Below are positions 38,970 to 52,635 of a stretch of DNA of 64,000 bases, piece after piece. The stretch's first letter is position 1; every line of letters starts with the position of its first letter. Both the position numbers and the translations under genes were made by a program. This DNA is from Persicaria tinctoria (taxonomy: Eukaryota > Streptophyta > Magnoliopsida > Caryophyllales > Polygonaceae): assembly GCA_037127255.1 (NCBI GenBank), contig JBANSL010000004.1, forward strand, positions 5,208,001 to 5,272,000. The letters are read 5' to 3'. Below the pieces are notes generated by a model. It was given only the letters and a program-made list of their open reading frames with translations, ran no database searches and was not told the DNA's origin.

Positions 38970-41229
38970 ATTTTTGGGTATTTCTATTTTAAGTTAAGTA
39001 AATGGATATATAGATAAAATTTTGAAATGAAAGATTTTTTTTTTAATGATATATATATATATATATATCTTATTATTTGGTTCTTATTATTCATAATAGA
39101 AAGAATTTATTTGTTTTTAATGATATATATATATATATTTATTTATTTATATCTTATTATTCGGTTCTTATTATTCATAATAGAAAGTTGGTTGAACATT
39201 ATGATTTTAGGAGTGAGATTTATTTTAGATAAGATAAAACATTACTTTTGGTTTAAACGATAGAGGTTGATAAGAACTCATATTCATTATATTATTTGAA
39301 TGGTGTTTTACTTAAATTATTTCAATAACCTCATTAATTGGTATAATTTTTCGTGCAATAAGTATTATATTTAACATGTCTTACAATTAAAAGGTTATAA
39401 TGAATTTATTATTCTATAATATTTATTATAGTTTGAAAGTTATTTGTAACTATTTTATAAAACTTCATTTGAAATAATTATTTAAATAAAATCACATATC
39501 GTAATCTATTTTTTAAAAAGAGTATATATACATGAATTTATCTCTTATGGTATTTATTTATCAATATAGTATGTCACACATATATGTAAACCTATGCTAT
39601 ATTCAACTTAATGATTTTATTGTGTTGAACCGGTCCAAATCAAATTAAAAAAAATAGAAACCGGTTCGGGTGAACCAATCCTCCTTCTTCCTCCTCCTTC
39701 CCGTGTGAAGCTCCTAGGCTTCTTCAATGGTGATTTTTAATTATCCGTCGTTTCGACTTCAAAACGCCTCCATTAAGTGCTCCTCTTCACCCACATCACA
39801 AAAACGTGTTCAATTTTCGGATTGAACAATGTATTAAGCTCCGAATTCATCCAAGTTCACTTTGCCCCAAAACCAAAGGTTTGGTCGTTTGGATTGATTT
39901 ATTCACCGTTTCTTGCAATTGAATATATAAAACTGATCGCCAGAAGGAGATGAAGAGATTGGTATATTTAATTTGATCTTTCGTGCGCGTTTTAAAGATC
40001 GACTATAAAAGAGCCTTCAACCTTCGGGAACTTGGTACACCATGGAAGGCCAATCTCCGAGCTCTGAATATAGTTCATCGTCATCTAAAACCTTTAATCT
40101 ACAATCTCATTCAAAAAGTTTTGTGAAAAGCATACAAAATAAAAACTCCCCAATTTCGATCGGACTTTCACCGAAGCCGCTCATCCACCACCTTCCAGCC
40201 GCGCCGTCGCCTCTAAAACCTCTGGCGAGGACCGTTACAATGCCCGGAATCCGTATCCGCTGCCTTAGCCCACCTTCCTAATCTTTCGTCATCGTCGGAG
40301 TTGCAATCGACCTTGCCGAAAAAAGCCGCTGGAGTGTGCTGTCGAGATATAGGTTGGAGAAGGTTAATTACGTAAAACCTCCCCAACCTTTTAATTTGTT
40401 TAAATTATGCCCCTGTTTCAATTTTATTTTATTTTATTTTTCAGGAATTTTTTTTTCATAGTCATATATTCATGTTCAATACTTTATCTACAATTTGGGT
40501 ACGTTAAAGATCGGAGATTTGACAATATTTCTGCCTCTCTTTTGTTTTGGCTAACTCCAACATTATGGTATGTGCAAATATACTATGTAATTTCTCTGTA
40601 TTTGCGTTTTTACTCGATTTGTAATTTTATTTGCGAGTTAATGATTCACATCACTAAGTATTTGTTTTTAGCTTTCTATAGAATTTTATTAAATATTATA
40701 TTTAAATAATACACACACACACACTAAAACTACAATTGTTTTTGTTAATACATCTTATAGTTACATTTTTGTCTATATTTTCAACCCAACCAAGTCACGT
40801 AAATAAAATTTAATTAATCCATTTATACATATATTGCATTTTGATCTTTTTGAATGGTTATAAATTAAGATGATATTTTTTATTTTGAAAATTGATAGAA
40901 TATTATTAGTTTTTAAAAATATCTTCCTAAAAATAATAAGAATTAAATAAAACAAAGAAAATACTTGCAATAAAAGATTCCCCATATAAGAAATTTCTCG
41001 ATTATATGTTCAACAGAGTGCATATATCTAAATATTTACCAATTGTAACTTATGCTAATTAAAAATGAGTAATTAAAAAATTATGCTTAAATTTGCTAGA
41101 TAAGATATTGATATATCATTACCTTATTATAGAATTTATGTCGTGTTAATTTTTTGCTTTATTCACCAAGTATAATATCAATCATGTAATTGATATAAAA
41201 TTATATCCCGGGCGTAGCACGGGTCTGCC

Positions 41230-41233
<4 letters not shown>
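38970..41233. other. AT-rich intergenic DNA
   Basis: No gene is supported. An ~80-bp direct repeat (TTATTxGGTTCTTATTATTCA units) lies at 39040-39190. 39600-40330 has a GC-richer, retroelement-leader-like stretch with a TATAAAAGAG box near 40003 and a 79-codon frame at 40042 without known motifs. Near 41203 a CCCGGGCGTAGCACGGGT hairpin resembles a decayed Helitron end. Confidence 0.3.

Positions 41234-41313
<80 letters not shown>
41234..41313. repeat. (TA)n microsatellite, about 80 bp
   Basis: A pure TA tract. The left neighbour ends in CACCC, i.e. GGGTG on the minus strand, again a GGG at a TA tract. Confidence 0.97.
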
Positions 41314-41314
<1 letters not shown>

Positions 41315-43272
41315 TTATTTAGTTGAGGCCCCATGCCATTAGATTGGATTAAGTTTAATAATACTGGTCGATGGGGTTTCAAAGGCCAATATAATCTAGG
41401 TCTAGCTAGAATGCAAGAGAATGATGTACTATTTTACAGGCCCGATGAGATCGAGCTTCTTGAAAGCATATGCCTTGCATTGTGTTAATTAATTATCTTG
41501 CATCCACCTCGAAATTAAATTATGGACTACTTATCATGGGTTGACGATTACATCGAGATTGATTTGATTTCCCTATAGTATAGATGGATGCATATTTAAT
41601 TTGTGGAATCTGATTCAAGCTTCATCCGTGATCTTTAATACTCTAGGGTACAAGGACCACACCCGCCGGATTTCTACCTTATTAATCAGGGGTGCCGATG
41701 AGCATGTATATATGGGTTCAAATTAAGGACCCCTCTGAAGAGTCTGTAAGACGATGAATAATACTCTAGAAGGGGGATGAATAGAGTATGGATGATTTTC
41801 GCAACAATAGAAATTTAGTGTAACTTGTCAAGACCTGGATATAGGCTATCAGGACTTGACAAAGTAAAATCGAATATAATAATGCAAATGCGGAATATAA
41901 AAGATGAACACACGATTTGTTAACGAGGTTCGACACCAACTGGCCTACGTCCCCGCCTAGGGTTATCTAACCCGTAGGATTCAAACACTTCTTATTTCAC
42001 TTCTCTTGAGCCTATAACTTCCTAGAGAAACTGCCCTTTCTCTATACAAAGCATCACCGCTTCTATTCTAGCTCTCAACCTTACAAGTGAAATAAAAGCT
42101 CACACCACACACAAAGTGTGCTTTGATCGAGTATAAAATACTCTAAGTGTAAAAAGAATGACTTTTGTACAATAAGTGCTAGTGTTTCTCTCAGCTCTTA
42201 AACAATGATCAACACTTAGGCTTTTGGAGAAGGTAAGAGAAACTTGACGAATGCTTTAGGATGCTTATGATTTCTTCAGTGCTTGCTTAGTTAGTTTTCA
42301 TCCTTCTTAGCCTTCGTCTTTTTATAGTTGGAACACTTGTAGAGCTTCTTGGAGGGAGACCCTTTGAAATTCAAATATTTTCCAAGGTATTTGAATTCTT
42401 TCCGAAAATGATCCTTTGTGTGCCTTCCAAGATTGTTCTTTCACATTTCTTCATGATCAAGTATGATCAACTATGGATCGGTTCTTTCCTTGTATGAAGA
42501 AGGAAATCCTAAAAGAACATATGCATAATGTATCTAGCACATAAAATGGGTTAGATGAGAAACACGTATATAAATCGAGTAAGTCCAAATCACATCTCAT
42601 AGTTCAATAAAAAGCCCATGATAATTTAGGCCCAACAAGGTTGGCCTCAGATTCTTTCCTGTGAGAGAACAATTCAAATAGAAATATATACGTGATATTC
42701 CAAAACATTTTAGTTTAGGTTTCAAGACCTTGAAACCCAGCCTTTTGTCTTTCATCATCTTTTAGATCACCTGTACGTTAGGTCTCAAGATCTTACAATC
42801 AAGATGGAGTCTTCACCCTCATTTTAGAAGACAAACAAATAAACAATAGTAACATTTAACTCACAGATGATTCCTGATAGTACTCACTAAGTTGAGTTTT
42901 CCACTCACCAGCGACTTGACCTATATATAACCCACAACTACTACACCGTAGTAGATTTGATAGTATTACTTTACATATAAACTCTTCTTTTATTTATTTT
43001 TATAAATATGTATATGAACATCTATTCTTTTTGGAAGCTCAATTTACCACTTAGAATTCAAAACTTCATCCGGAAGGTAGTAGCGGATGGACTTCTAACA
43101 AAAGAAAGACTAAATAGATTTTTTCACTTAACCACCCACTAAATATTGATTTTTTCACCTAACCATCTGCTAAATTTGAAATTACACAAAACCACCCATT
43201 AAATAGGATTTGTTAATAAATCACTACCCAAGCAAAAAATATCCATCAAAACATCAATAAAAAATGAGTAAC
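41314..43272. other. Intergenic DNA with retroelement-leader-like segment
   Basis: No gene. 41745-42000 (AGGGGGATGAATAGAGTATG, then AACGAGGTTCGACACCAACT) resembles the LTR/leader of plant Copia elements of the kind that contain TTTACGTGGTTCGG. No second LTR was found. Confidence 0.3.
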
Positions 43273-43275
43273 TTA

Positions 43276-43604
43276 GGCTCCATTTGGCAAAATACTAGTT
43301 GATGGGCTAGCTGAAGTTGATGGTGTAGGTGAAATTGATGGATTATTTGTGTTAAATACGTAGTATATGTTAATAAACTAGTATGATGTTTGGAAAACCT
43401 AGCGGTTGGAGTAGCTGATGAAAACTTGTGAATAGAAAATCATAAGCTCGATCCGAAAAGCTTTGGGGAGTAGCTGTTGAAATACTCCCCTTCCAAAAAC
43501 TAATTAAACTAAAACTTTATATTTATTTCATTTACAACCATATAATATCAAAATCAAAAGGTTCAATAAGCTAGCTAATAGACTTTTTTTTGCCAAACAG
43601 AGCC
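43276..43604. mobile_element. Tourist-like MITE, TTA TSD
   Basis: It starts GGCTCCATTTGGCAAAATAC and ends, on the minus strand, GGCTCTGTTTGGCAAAAAAA, with TTA at 43273-43275 and 43605-43607. It has CTAGCTAATAG/CTAGTTGATGG-type internal inverted repeats and no coding. Confidence 0.88.
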
Positions 43605-43607
43605 TTA

Positions 43608-43927
43608 CCCCCACCTTTTAATCATATTTTATTTTCATATCAAATGAAACACATCGGACTTGTAATTAATCGAAAATAAAGAGTATTTATTTATCATATC
43701 GTCATAAATCATACACTAATAAGACCTTAAATTTGCAAAATTTAAGTAAATATGCATTTAATATGTATAAATGTGGATGTTCAATCCCTCAAAAAATCAT
43801 TTATAATATTTTTTTCAAAAAAACATTGATATAATTTTATCATGGCTGGTGATTTGTTAACAAATTGTATTTAATGGGTAATTTTGTGTAGTTTATAATT
43901 TAATGAATGGTTGAGTGAAAAGCTTGA
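43608..43927. other. AT-rich spacer
   Basis: I see nothing specific in this stretch between the Tourist-like MITE and the Mutator-like element. Confidence 0.4.
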
Positions 43928-44277
43928 TATTTAGTAGGCCGATTTGCAAAAATACACCAAATCGGTGTTCGGTTTGTAAAAGTATACCCGTTTTCTGATA
44001 ATAGAAAAAATAGAATAGGTGGGTCATTTGTGCTAAAAAATAGGCTATTTGTACTAAAAAATAATGAATGATTTTACCTTTAAATTTAAATATAAAAATC
44101 ATTAAAAGGAGTATTATGAATTAAAAGAAAATTTAAAAATAAATAAATAAAATAAAATATATATTAAAATAATGCTTTTAATATATTTTTCTCGGAAATT
44201 TAATAATAATAAAACTAGCAAGATGAAAATCATTGCCTTATTAAGAGAATCAAACATTGGCAATGATATATTTGTTG

Positions 44278-44655
44278 TTGACAGGATATATGTTTTTTTA
44301 TGACAAAGGAGATATCTAATAATGACAGGATGAAATCTATAATAGGGAAGAGAATAAAGATATGATTTTATCCATACCATAACTAGAAATTAAAGACTTG
44401 TCCAAGATGACAAAGTTATTTGTTCCAAATGATAGGAAAAATGTTTATAGTGACAGGCTTCATGTTTATTTTGACAGGATTAAACCTATAATCGGGGAGA
44501 GAATCAATGAAGATACGGTCAATCATATCTTCATGATTATTAACCATATTTACAAAACGATTGTCAATATATATCTTGAAAACATAATATTATCATAGTG
44601 ACAGGATGAGTGGTGTTCTTGACAATCTTAAATATGAATATTGACAGGATATGAT
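44278..44655 (+). repeat. Cluster of TGACAGG(AT) motifs
   Basis: TTGACAGGAT, ATGACAGGAT, GTGACAGGCT, TTGACAGGAT, GTGACAGGAT and TTGACAGGAT occur at about 44278, 44325, 44451, 44472, 44600 and 44641, all in the same orientation. They sit inside the left arm of the Mutator-like element and may be protein-binding or old tandem units. Confidence 0.5.
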
Positions 44656-44967
44656 AAAAAAATCGGCGGGAGATTGAGTAAATATATGGTTTTGACCTAA
44701 TGGAGCCAGAGGCGAAGGGTTGGTCTGCTCTGGGGGTCGAGGCCGGAGCTGGAGACTAATTGTGTCGGAATGCTCGCACAACGACGGAGTAAGAGCGGCG
44801 ACAGTCGGGCTGCGCTTGTTTGTTCTCGTTAGCGATTAGGATTGGGTCGGTCTGAGGCGCGGAAGTGTAGGCGCAGGCGACGGAGGCGGAGACACGATCT
44901 ATGGTCCGAGCGCCGGAAACCTAGAGTTTGGGGCTGAGCGTCGAAGACCTGGGGTTGGGGCCGACGG

Positions 44968-45106
44968 TGTAGAATGATAGAATTGGTGTAAAGTCCTCCT
45001 TGAGGGTTTCCATTCATTGATATAACATATATATAGGTTACAAAGGTATTTGGCCTTAATGGGCTTTTAGCCCACTATACAATATTAAGACCTATGTAAT
45101 CTATCA
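44968..45106 (-). repeat. 3' LTR of the second Copia element
   Basis: 139 bp, TG..CA ends, nearly identical to 53506-53648. Confidence 0.93.
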
Positions 45107-48100
45107 AACCCCCGCAGTCGAAACGGGAGGGGTCCGTACAGTGAGACTGGAACGAAAATCAATGAACAACTGTCTAGGTAAACCCTTGGTGAATATATCA
45201 GCGTACTGATAAAAGGACGAGACATGTAGAACGCGGACATGTCCAATGGCAACCTTGTCCCTGACGAAGTGGAGATCAAGCTCAATGTGCTTCGTGCGTT
45301 GATGCTAGACTGGGTTGCTAGCCAGGTAGACGGCGGAGACGTTGTCAGTGTAGACCAGAGTGGCCTTCTGCAAGGGGCATCGTAGCTCAAGTAGGAGATT
45401 GCGGAGCCAAGAGCACTCGGAGACAACGTTGGCAACACCCCTGTATTCGGCTTCAGTGCTAGAGTGAGACACGACGGACTGATGCTTGGCTGACCAAGAT
45501 ACAAGAGTGTCATTGAGGAAGACACAATAACCAGACGTGGACCGACGTGTGTCTGGACAACCACCCCAATCCGCATCAGTGTAAGCCACAAGATCAAGCT
45601 TAGAGGAAGGAGTGATGGTGGTGCCGAGCTCGAGGGTGCCGCTGATGTACCGAATGATCCGCTTCAAAGCCTGAAAGTGAGGTTCCCTAGGGGCATGCAT
45701 GAACAAGCAGATCTGCTGAACGACGTAACTGATATCAGGCCTGGTGAAAGTGAGATACTGAAGAGCACCAGCGAGGCTCCTGTACAGTGTGGAATCGTCA
45801 ACCAAAGGACCAGAATGAGCACTGAGCTTGTTGGATGTATCGACTGGGGTCGCGACGGGATTACAGTTGACCATCTTAGCCCGAGCAACAATCTCTGCAG
45901 CATACTTACTTTGTGAGAGAAACTGACCAGACGCATGCCGCTGAACAGCAACTCCCAAGAAGAAAGACAGCTGACCCAGATTAGACATGGCGAATTCCGC
46001 ACTCAACTGCGAGATTATCGACGTCCGAAGAGCATCAGAAGAGGCGGTGAGAATGATGTCGTCGACATAAAGCAGCAGGAAGGCCAAGTCTGAGCCTCTG
46101 CGATAGATAAACAGAGACGTATCTGAACGGCTGCTAGTGAAACCCAAACGGAGCAGATGAGAGGCAAAACGCTGGAACCACGCCCGCGGAGCCTGTTTCA
46201 AACCATATAGTGAGCGCTTGAGGAGACAGACATGTTTTGGACGCTCAGCATCAGTAAACCCCAGCGGCTGAAACATGTAAACTGTCTCGTTTAGATGACC
46301 ATGCAGAAAGGCGTTCTTGACATCTAACTGATGGATGGCCCAGTTGCGCGACAGAGCCAGACTCAGGACCACTCGGATAGTGGCAGGCTTGACCACAGGG
46401 CTGAAGGTCTCATCACAATCAATACCGACTTGCTGAGATCTACCGTTCACCACAAGACGGGCCTTGTAGCGCTCCAACGTCCCATCAGAGCGGAACTTGT
46501 GACGAAAAAACCACATACATCGAATGACGTTCGCCTCAGGAGGGCGAGGAACAAGAACCCAAGTACCATTCTTCGTAAGGGCCCTGTATTCGTCGAGCAT
46601 AGCCGCCTGCCAATTCGGGTCGAGGAGGGCTGTTTTGTGGGAGGTGGGAACGGGGGAGAGGGAGGTCTGGGTGGGGGCAGAGGGTGAATGGGAGTCGGGA
46701 AGGACGCGGGAAAGAGGGGCTAAGCAAGGGGAAGAGGCGGCGGGCGGGTCAAAGGCGGCGAGGGTTGTGGTGGGCGCCGCATGACTTGCGGCGGCCGCCG
46801 CCAGGGAGGGGTGTAAAGCTGCGGGCGCAACATTTGTACATGCGGCGGGCGCCGCAAGACCTGCGGCGGGCGCCGCCAGGGAAGGGTGTAAGGCTGCGGG
46901 CGCAGCATTCGTACATGCGGCGGGCGCCACACGTAGGTGACGGGAGGCTGTTTGGCGGGGTGATGGGAGGTGGATAGCGGGGTAATGGGCGGTGGCCATG
47001 GAGACGATCTGACGGGGTCGGAAGACACCGGAGACGCAGCGGGTGTGTGGTCTGGTGGTGGGGGGTGGTGGTGGTGGTGTTGGGGGAGAAGCAGGAGCAC
47101 CGGGAGAGCTCTGGGGAAAAAGGAAGTGAGGGAATGGTGACTCAGACTTTGACGGAGACACAGGGGGTGTGGGAGACGCAAAGGGAAATCGCGACTCATC
47201 AAAGGTGACATGACGTGAGAGAATGATCTTGTGAGTCTTGATATCGAGGCAAATGTAACCGCGATGATCAGACGGATAGCCTAGGAAGACACATGGAGTG
47301 GAGCGCGGGTGAAGCATGTGCGGGGCTGTGGAGGACTGGTTTGGGAAACACAAGCACCCGAAGGTGCGAAGGTGATCATACCTAGGCTCGGCGTAATAAA
47401 GTGTCTGAGCTGGCGAGTGATGGTGTAGGGTAGTGGAAGGGAGAATGTTTAGGAGATAACATGTGGTGGATAAGGCGTGAGGCCAATAGGGAAGGGGAAT
47501 AGATGCGTGGAAGAGGAGAGAGCGCATCATGTTGGTAATGGTTCTAATGATTCTTTCTGCCTTGCCATTCTGCTGAGAAGTATAGGGGCAAGACAAGCGA
47601 TATGATATCCCATTTGCGACAAAGAAGAAGTGAAAGTCTTTGTTGTCAAATTCACGGCCATTGTCACATTGGAAACATTTGATGGAAATGTGAAACTGTG
47701 TTTTGATGTAGGTATGGAATCTGGCAAAGACAGGAAACACTTGGGACTTGAAATGCAACGGGAAGACCCATAAGTAATGAGTGTAATCATCAAGAAATAA
47801 GAGGTAGTACTTGTGACCCTCCTTGCTAGGCACGGGAGAGGTCCAAATGTCGCTGTGAATGATATCAAAGGGAACAAAGGTAGAGGTCAAAGACCGTTGG
47901 AACGGCAGTCTGGCATGTTTGCCTAGTTGGCAGGAAGAGCATAAACCAGAGCGTGAGTCTTTAGGACAGGTGACAAGGCTCTGATAACGGAGGACATCTA
48001 GAACGGCAGCACTGGGATGACCCAGGCGTGCATGCCACAGGCTGGACGACGATGCCGAGAGGGCGACCGGGCACGACTGACTGGACGCGGGTGGTGGTGT

Positions 48101-48300
48101 GACAGGGTATAGCTCCCCGGTGCTGTTACATCTCATGCGAGTAACCCCCGTAGTAAGATCGTTCACAGAGAAACCATAGGGATCAAATGTTAGGGAAACG
48201 TTGTTGTCAGTAGTGAACCGACGGACAAAGATAAGGTTTTTGACAATCTTTGGGGCAATAAGGACATTGTTGAGGTGTAGTGGGTGGGTTGGGGTGTAAT
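45104..48300 (-). pseudogene. Copia integrase, reverse transcriptase and RNase H, one internal stop
   Basis: A long minus-strand frame runs from the hAT junction to 45104. Integrase: HARLGHPS..CSSCQLGKHARLPF, DIIHSDIW, DDYTHYLW, CDNGREFDN. RT: QAAMLDEYRAL, LDVKNAFLHG, LYVDDI. RNase H: TDADWGGC, STEAEYRG. It is open over 953 codons, then has a TAG at 45305-45307 in the C-terminal RNase H (just before HQRTKHIELD), after which the same frame is open to a TGA at 45104. The linker between integrase and RT is proline/alanine-rich, with a duplicated APAACTNxAPAALHPSLAA unit. Confidence 0.92.
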
Positions 48301-48564
48301 GTGGCGTTAGGGCTGTGCAGAAAAATACGACACGATTGACACGACACGAAACCGCGACAAAACGGCACGAAAAAACACGAAATGATTTAGATACGACACG
48401 ATTATGACACGAAACGGGAAAACACGATAATAAACGTGTCGTGTTCGGATCGGCCTATTTTCCTTGTCGGGTATCCGACACGACACTGTAATTTTTTATT
48501 TTATTTTATTTAATATTGATAGTCTGAGTTAATACAAATTAAACAACTGACGAGATGAGACATA

Positions 48565-48660
48565 ATAACCTTGCGGCCCAGTTGGTTAAGCGTGGCGTTT
48601 GGGTTTGGTTGTAGCCGAGAGGTATGGAGTTCGATTCTGGATCTCCCCATAATTTTTTTA
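48565..48660 (+). repeat. tRNA-derived SINE-like unit
   Basis: An A-box-like GGCCCAGTTGGTTAAGCG and, about 45 bp later, a B-box-like GGAGTTCGATTCTGG, followed by a T-run. The spacing fits a pol III promoter. No target duplication was identified. Confidence 0.5.
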
Positions 48661-49030
48661 CTACGCTTTGCTTTTTCTTTTATTTCCCTACATGATACAG
48701 TGATATCCCGAACAAACCCTAGCCGCCGACTTGCATTCTCGTCTCTCTCACGTTGCCGTTCTTGCCAATTCGTTATTCGTCCTCTCCTTCTATAGTTCTA
48801 CGCTCGCTCTTCACTCATCCTCTCCTCTAGTCCTCTGGCTGGCACTCAGTCCCGCACTCTCCCTCGCCCCCCTCTTCTTTTGCTCTATTGTTACCCCTCT
48901 CCTCTTGCTCTATTGTTCTTATTCAGCATCAATGTGGAATGTTGCCCAATCGCTACGGCGAGGACAATCCGGCTACTACGCTCCAGATCTGCGCCGGAAA
49001 TCCACGCGGTGGCTTGATGGCTAGTGTGCA

Positions 49031-52000
49031 TGTAAAGGCTCGGATTTTTAAGTCTTAAATTAAAAAAAAAAAAAAAAAAATCGTCCTCAAATTAATAAAT
49101 CAAACTTAAAACTCTTAAACTTCGGGTCCAATTTTAAACCTTTTGAAAATCGATTCTATCTTTTCACCTCGGGATTCGAAAAATCAATCTTCGGAAATTC
49201 AAATTTCCAACATCGAGACCACAATTTCCGTCTTCTCTCCCGATACTTATCCAAAATCCCTACAATTGATTCCTTTTATTGGAATTGGAAATGCAAGGAA
49301 ATTTTCCATCTTCTTCCCCTTACCTCACAAGGCTAAACATCCACACACTCTTTTTTTCCCTCCTCACTTTATTTCACCCATTTATGAAAGATGTCAAACT
49401 CTCCTCTTACCCCTATTTTGTTTGATAGTAGGAGACAACAACAGCACAACCTTATCTTCACAAATTAGATGTGCAATTCCATTCTCTTTATTCCCAACTC
49501 CATTCCAAAATACAAACACATCTTACCTCTTCTTTTCCCCTTACTTTGTCGGGAGAAGAAACCCACTTCCTCCTCCATTTTTGACCGGCACCACAACTGC
49601 ACCACCAAACCACCTTCACCGCCATCGGCTCCCGTCGGGTTCTCTGTTTTCCGATGAAGCGCAGCCCAAGCACCTCCACTTCCTCCTTCTCTCGTGGCAA
49701 GCAGCAGCGGTAGCCCGACGCCTCCTGGAGACACCAGCTCCGCCCAGAAGTAGCCGGAGCGCCGCCACCGTCCACCTTCGCGCCCCTGTTTCCCGTTTCG
49801 CCCTCGGAAAGGTTCGTTTCCGCTCCATTCTCCCTCCTTGCACTCCTTATCAAGCCAAGGTTTCTCTTTTAAGCTTTCCACACCCCTCCCAGGCCTCCTC
49901 GATTGAAGGAACGCCCTCGACGCGCCCGGACGCAGCTCCCCGAGCACCTTTCCCGGCGAAATCTCGAAGACCCCCATGGTGAGCCTCTCTCTTTTCTGTT
50001 CCCTTCGGATTCGGCGGCCTTCCTTTGGTTCTGGGTTTGGGAATGGGTCGAGAGGGAGTGAGTCGTGAGTGGTCGGCGGGATCTCGACTCCCCCTCCTTT
50101 TTTCCTTCGATTCAACAGAAGGTTTGGGGAGGATGAGTGAACAGTACGGGGTTGGGTTGGTTTTCTATTTTATTTTGTTAAAACCGGTTCGGGTGTTTTA
50201 AAATAAAAGTGTGGTTCGGTTTGGTCCATTAAGCAAATCAGATTTTTAAAGAGCATTGGGCCTATTTTTATTTGGGCCAGATTTGTCTTTTAACAAGAGG
50301 AAGGATATGGGCCTATTTGTTTCCTAACTTAACAATCTAATGGGTTGGGGTTAAATGTCCGAAAATAAGAGAGAGTTTGGGCTAAATTTGTTATTTCGAA
50401 AATTTGAGGGAAAAAAAAATTGACAGTTTGGAATTTTAAAATTTTAAGGGTGAGTTTATGTGATTTAAAAAGGATGATTTTATTAAATGAAAATGGTTGG
50501 GATTTTAGAAATATTTTATGAAAGTATTCATAAGAAAATGGTATTTAAAATATTAAATATTATTATTTGAGTTTAAAGTATAAAATATCATCATTGAGAT
50601 TTAAAGATATAATACTATGGTGATTAAAACAAAAATAATATTATGAGACTTGGATCTTAGAAAAAAAGGAATTTGATGAACATTTTCCAATGACGGAATT
50701 TTTAACTAGTCAACTCGGTTTTCAAAACGGGTTTTGGGACTAACTCGGGAATTATGTGATTGGTGACTAACTAGCATGATTGATGTGAATGGTTGACTAA
50801 TATCATGATTGGTGTGTACTAATGGCATGATTGATTGAATAAAGGCATGATGAAATGTTAGAATTGTGTATCGTTAATTTATGCTTTCGAGATATGATGA
50901 ACTTGATATATGTGATGTGCGGATTATTATTGCGGATACATTGTGGCGAATACATGAATGTGACGGAATGGAATGATGAGAATGATATGGTTTTGTGGAA
51001 TGTGACGATATGATGAATGGTTGGACCTGATGGAATGGCGATTGTGATATGATTGTTATTCTCGTTGAATGATGTATGCTTTGAGTGCTTGAATGGTTAG
51101 ACGTAGACTTATATATGTGTTCTGATATGTATCTAGGTAAACTTTAATCTATCATAATGCTTGCCTTGCTGTTCTGCACCGCCAGGTAAGTCTCTTCGGA
51201 GCTTACTCAGATTGAATAGAGCTATTCCCTACTTTAGGTGCATGATATACTAGGTGCTTGCATTCATGATCAGCATGCCATGTAGTACCATGCTAGGTTG
51301 CATCGATCGTTGAGCATTCTATTTCTTTGTGCGTATGTAAACAGAACGGCCGTTATCTGTGATAGTCCTAGAAGTCTTTGCTAGGGTCATAGGGTAGCCC
51401 AGCCTCATCGGGTACCCTGAGTCAATCGAGTACTTCCTTATATTATGATATGCCTGCGGGCTTTATTGTGGAGCGGGTTAGGCATGCGTGCCGCCCTATT
51501 ATGAATGAATGCATTCACGAGCTGGCCAGTCTCCGCCTGTCGGAAGGGGTGGAGGTAGGAGAGGGATATGCCACTTGGCATTGTCTTGGGCCCTTTACAG
51601 TATTCTGCACATTATTATGAACTAGGAGCATGCTAGTGTGTTTGAATTTCGTACTGCATTAGAGCATCTTTATTAGGTATAGCGTATATGTGTGCTTATG
51701 GTTGGGATGCAGAGTTAAGTGGGCATCGATCTGATCCCGCCCCAAATCAATTTTTTTAGGAATTATTTATGTTCATCCTATCGGTGCTGTTTGCTTATTG
51801 CGCGGGTCATTTTGTCGGCGGAGAGTGCGCGCTGGAGTTATAGACTTCACCAGACTCTGATCATATTGTTTTGGATTTATACTTTTGACTCCGTTTTGAC
51901 CCGGCTCTGCCGTGGCACACTCTTGTATCACACTTGTTTTCGCTAGTCGCATGATTTCTGATTTCCACGCTTAGACTTACGACAGGTACAGGGGACTTCC

Positions 52001-52162
52001 CCGGGGATTCCAACGATCCCTTCGATTTTGGGTGTGAAATCCCCCTTTGAAAACATTAAAGTAAGTTTTGAAACCTTCAACCTGTACTCGGGGCGCAAGG
52101 TCCTAACGAGGGGTTTAATCCCTCGAAACGTAACTCGGAAATCATAATCCCGGGCCGTTACA
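49031..52162 (+). mobile_element. Solo LTR, 3.1 kb, TSD GTGCA
   Basis: It starts TGTAAAGGCTCGGATTTTTA and ends CCCGGGCCGTTACA. The TSD GTGCA is at 49026-49030 and 52163-52167. TG..CA ends, 5-bp duplication and no second copy or internal coding make it a solo LTR left by recombination. Length and termini fit long LTRs of plant Gypsy elements such as Tekay/Del chromoviruses, which is an inference. 49143-50110 is a pyrimidine-rich, leader-like part with an open frame (49143-49982) that I do not consider a gene. It sits inside the hAT element. Orientation is taken from the TGTAA start and is tentative. Confidence 0.85.
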
Positions 52163-52635
52163 GTGCAAGAGGTAGGAAATCGCCGATTCGCCCTCTTCCT
52201 TCTCATCCACATCAGCCACTTCCCCCGTTCCCTGCTTCTTCCAATACCCTATAAGCTGGTTTAGGAAATCGCCGATTCGTCCTCTTCCTACCCTTTCGCC
52301 GACGTCGGGAATGGAAACGACACCGATAAGCTAGAGCAGGACTACGACTTGGTTGTTGTTGTGCAATTATCTGTACATCAGAGGGGAGGCTACAATGCAG
52401 GACTACACAAACCTTGAGCCCAGTAAATTCAGGAGAAAAAAAAGTTATATACAAATCGTGTCGTGTCGTGTTACACGGGTATCCGACACGAAACCGTGTC
52501 GTGTTATCGTGTCGGATACCCGGTACTTATCGTGTCGTGTTCGGATCGGCACTTTTCCCCTTATCGTGTCGTGTTTTTTATCGTGTCGTGTCGTGTCGTG
52601 TCGGATACCCGGTTATGCACAACCCTATGTGGCGT

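Larger units (their letters stand above)
48308..52627. mobile_element. Non-autonomous hAT element, 8-bp TSD TGTGGCGT
   Basis: It starts TAGGGCTGTGCAGAAAAATA and ends, on the minus strand, TAGGGTTGTGCATAACCGGG. The TSD TGTGGCGT is at 48300-48307 and 52628-52635. Both subterminal regions are packed with ACACGACAC/GTGTCGTGT and GTATCCGACACG units, typical transposase-binding clusters. No transposase is seen. Without the LTR inside it is about 1.2 kb, with gene-5'-like CT-rich sequence (48660-49030 and 52168-52330). It sits in the protease region of the second Copia element. Confidence 0.92.

Noticed and set aside
49143..49982. A 279-codon frame in the solo LTR as a host gene
   Set aside because: It is inside an element bounded by TG..CA and a 5-bp TSD, is pyrimidine-rich like a retroelement leader, and shows no domain.
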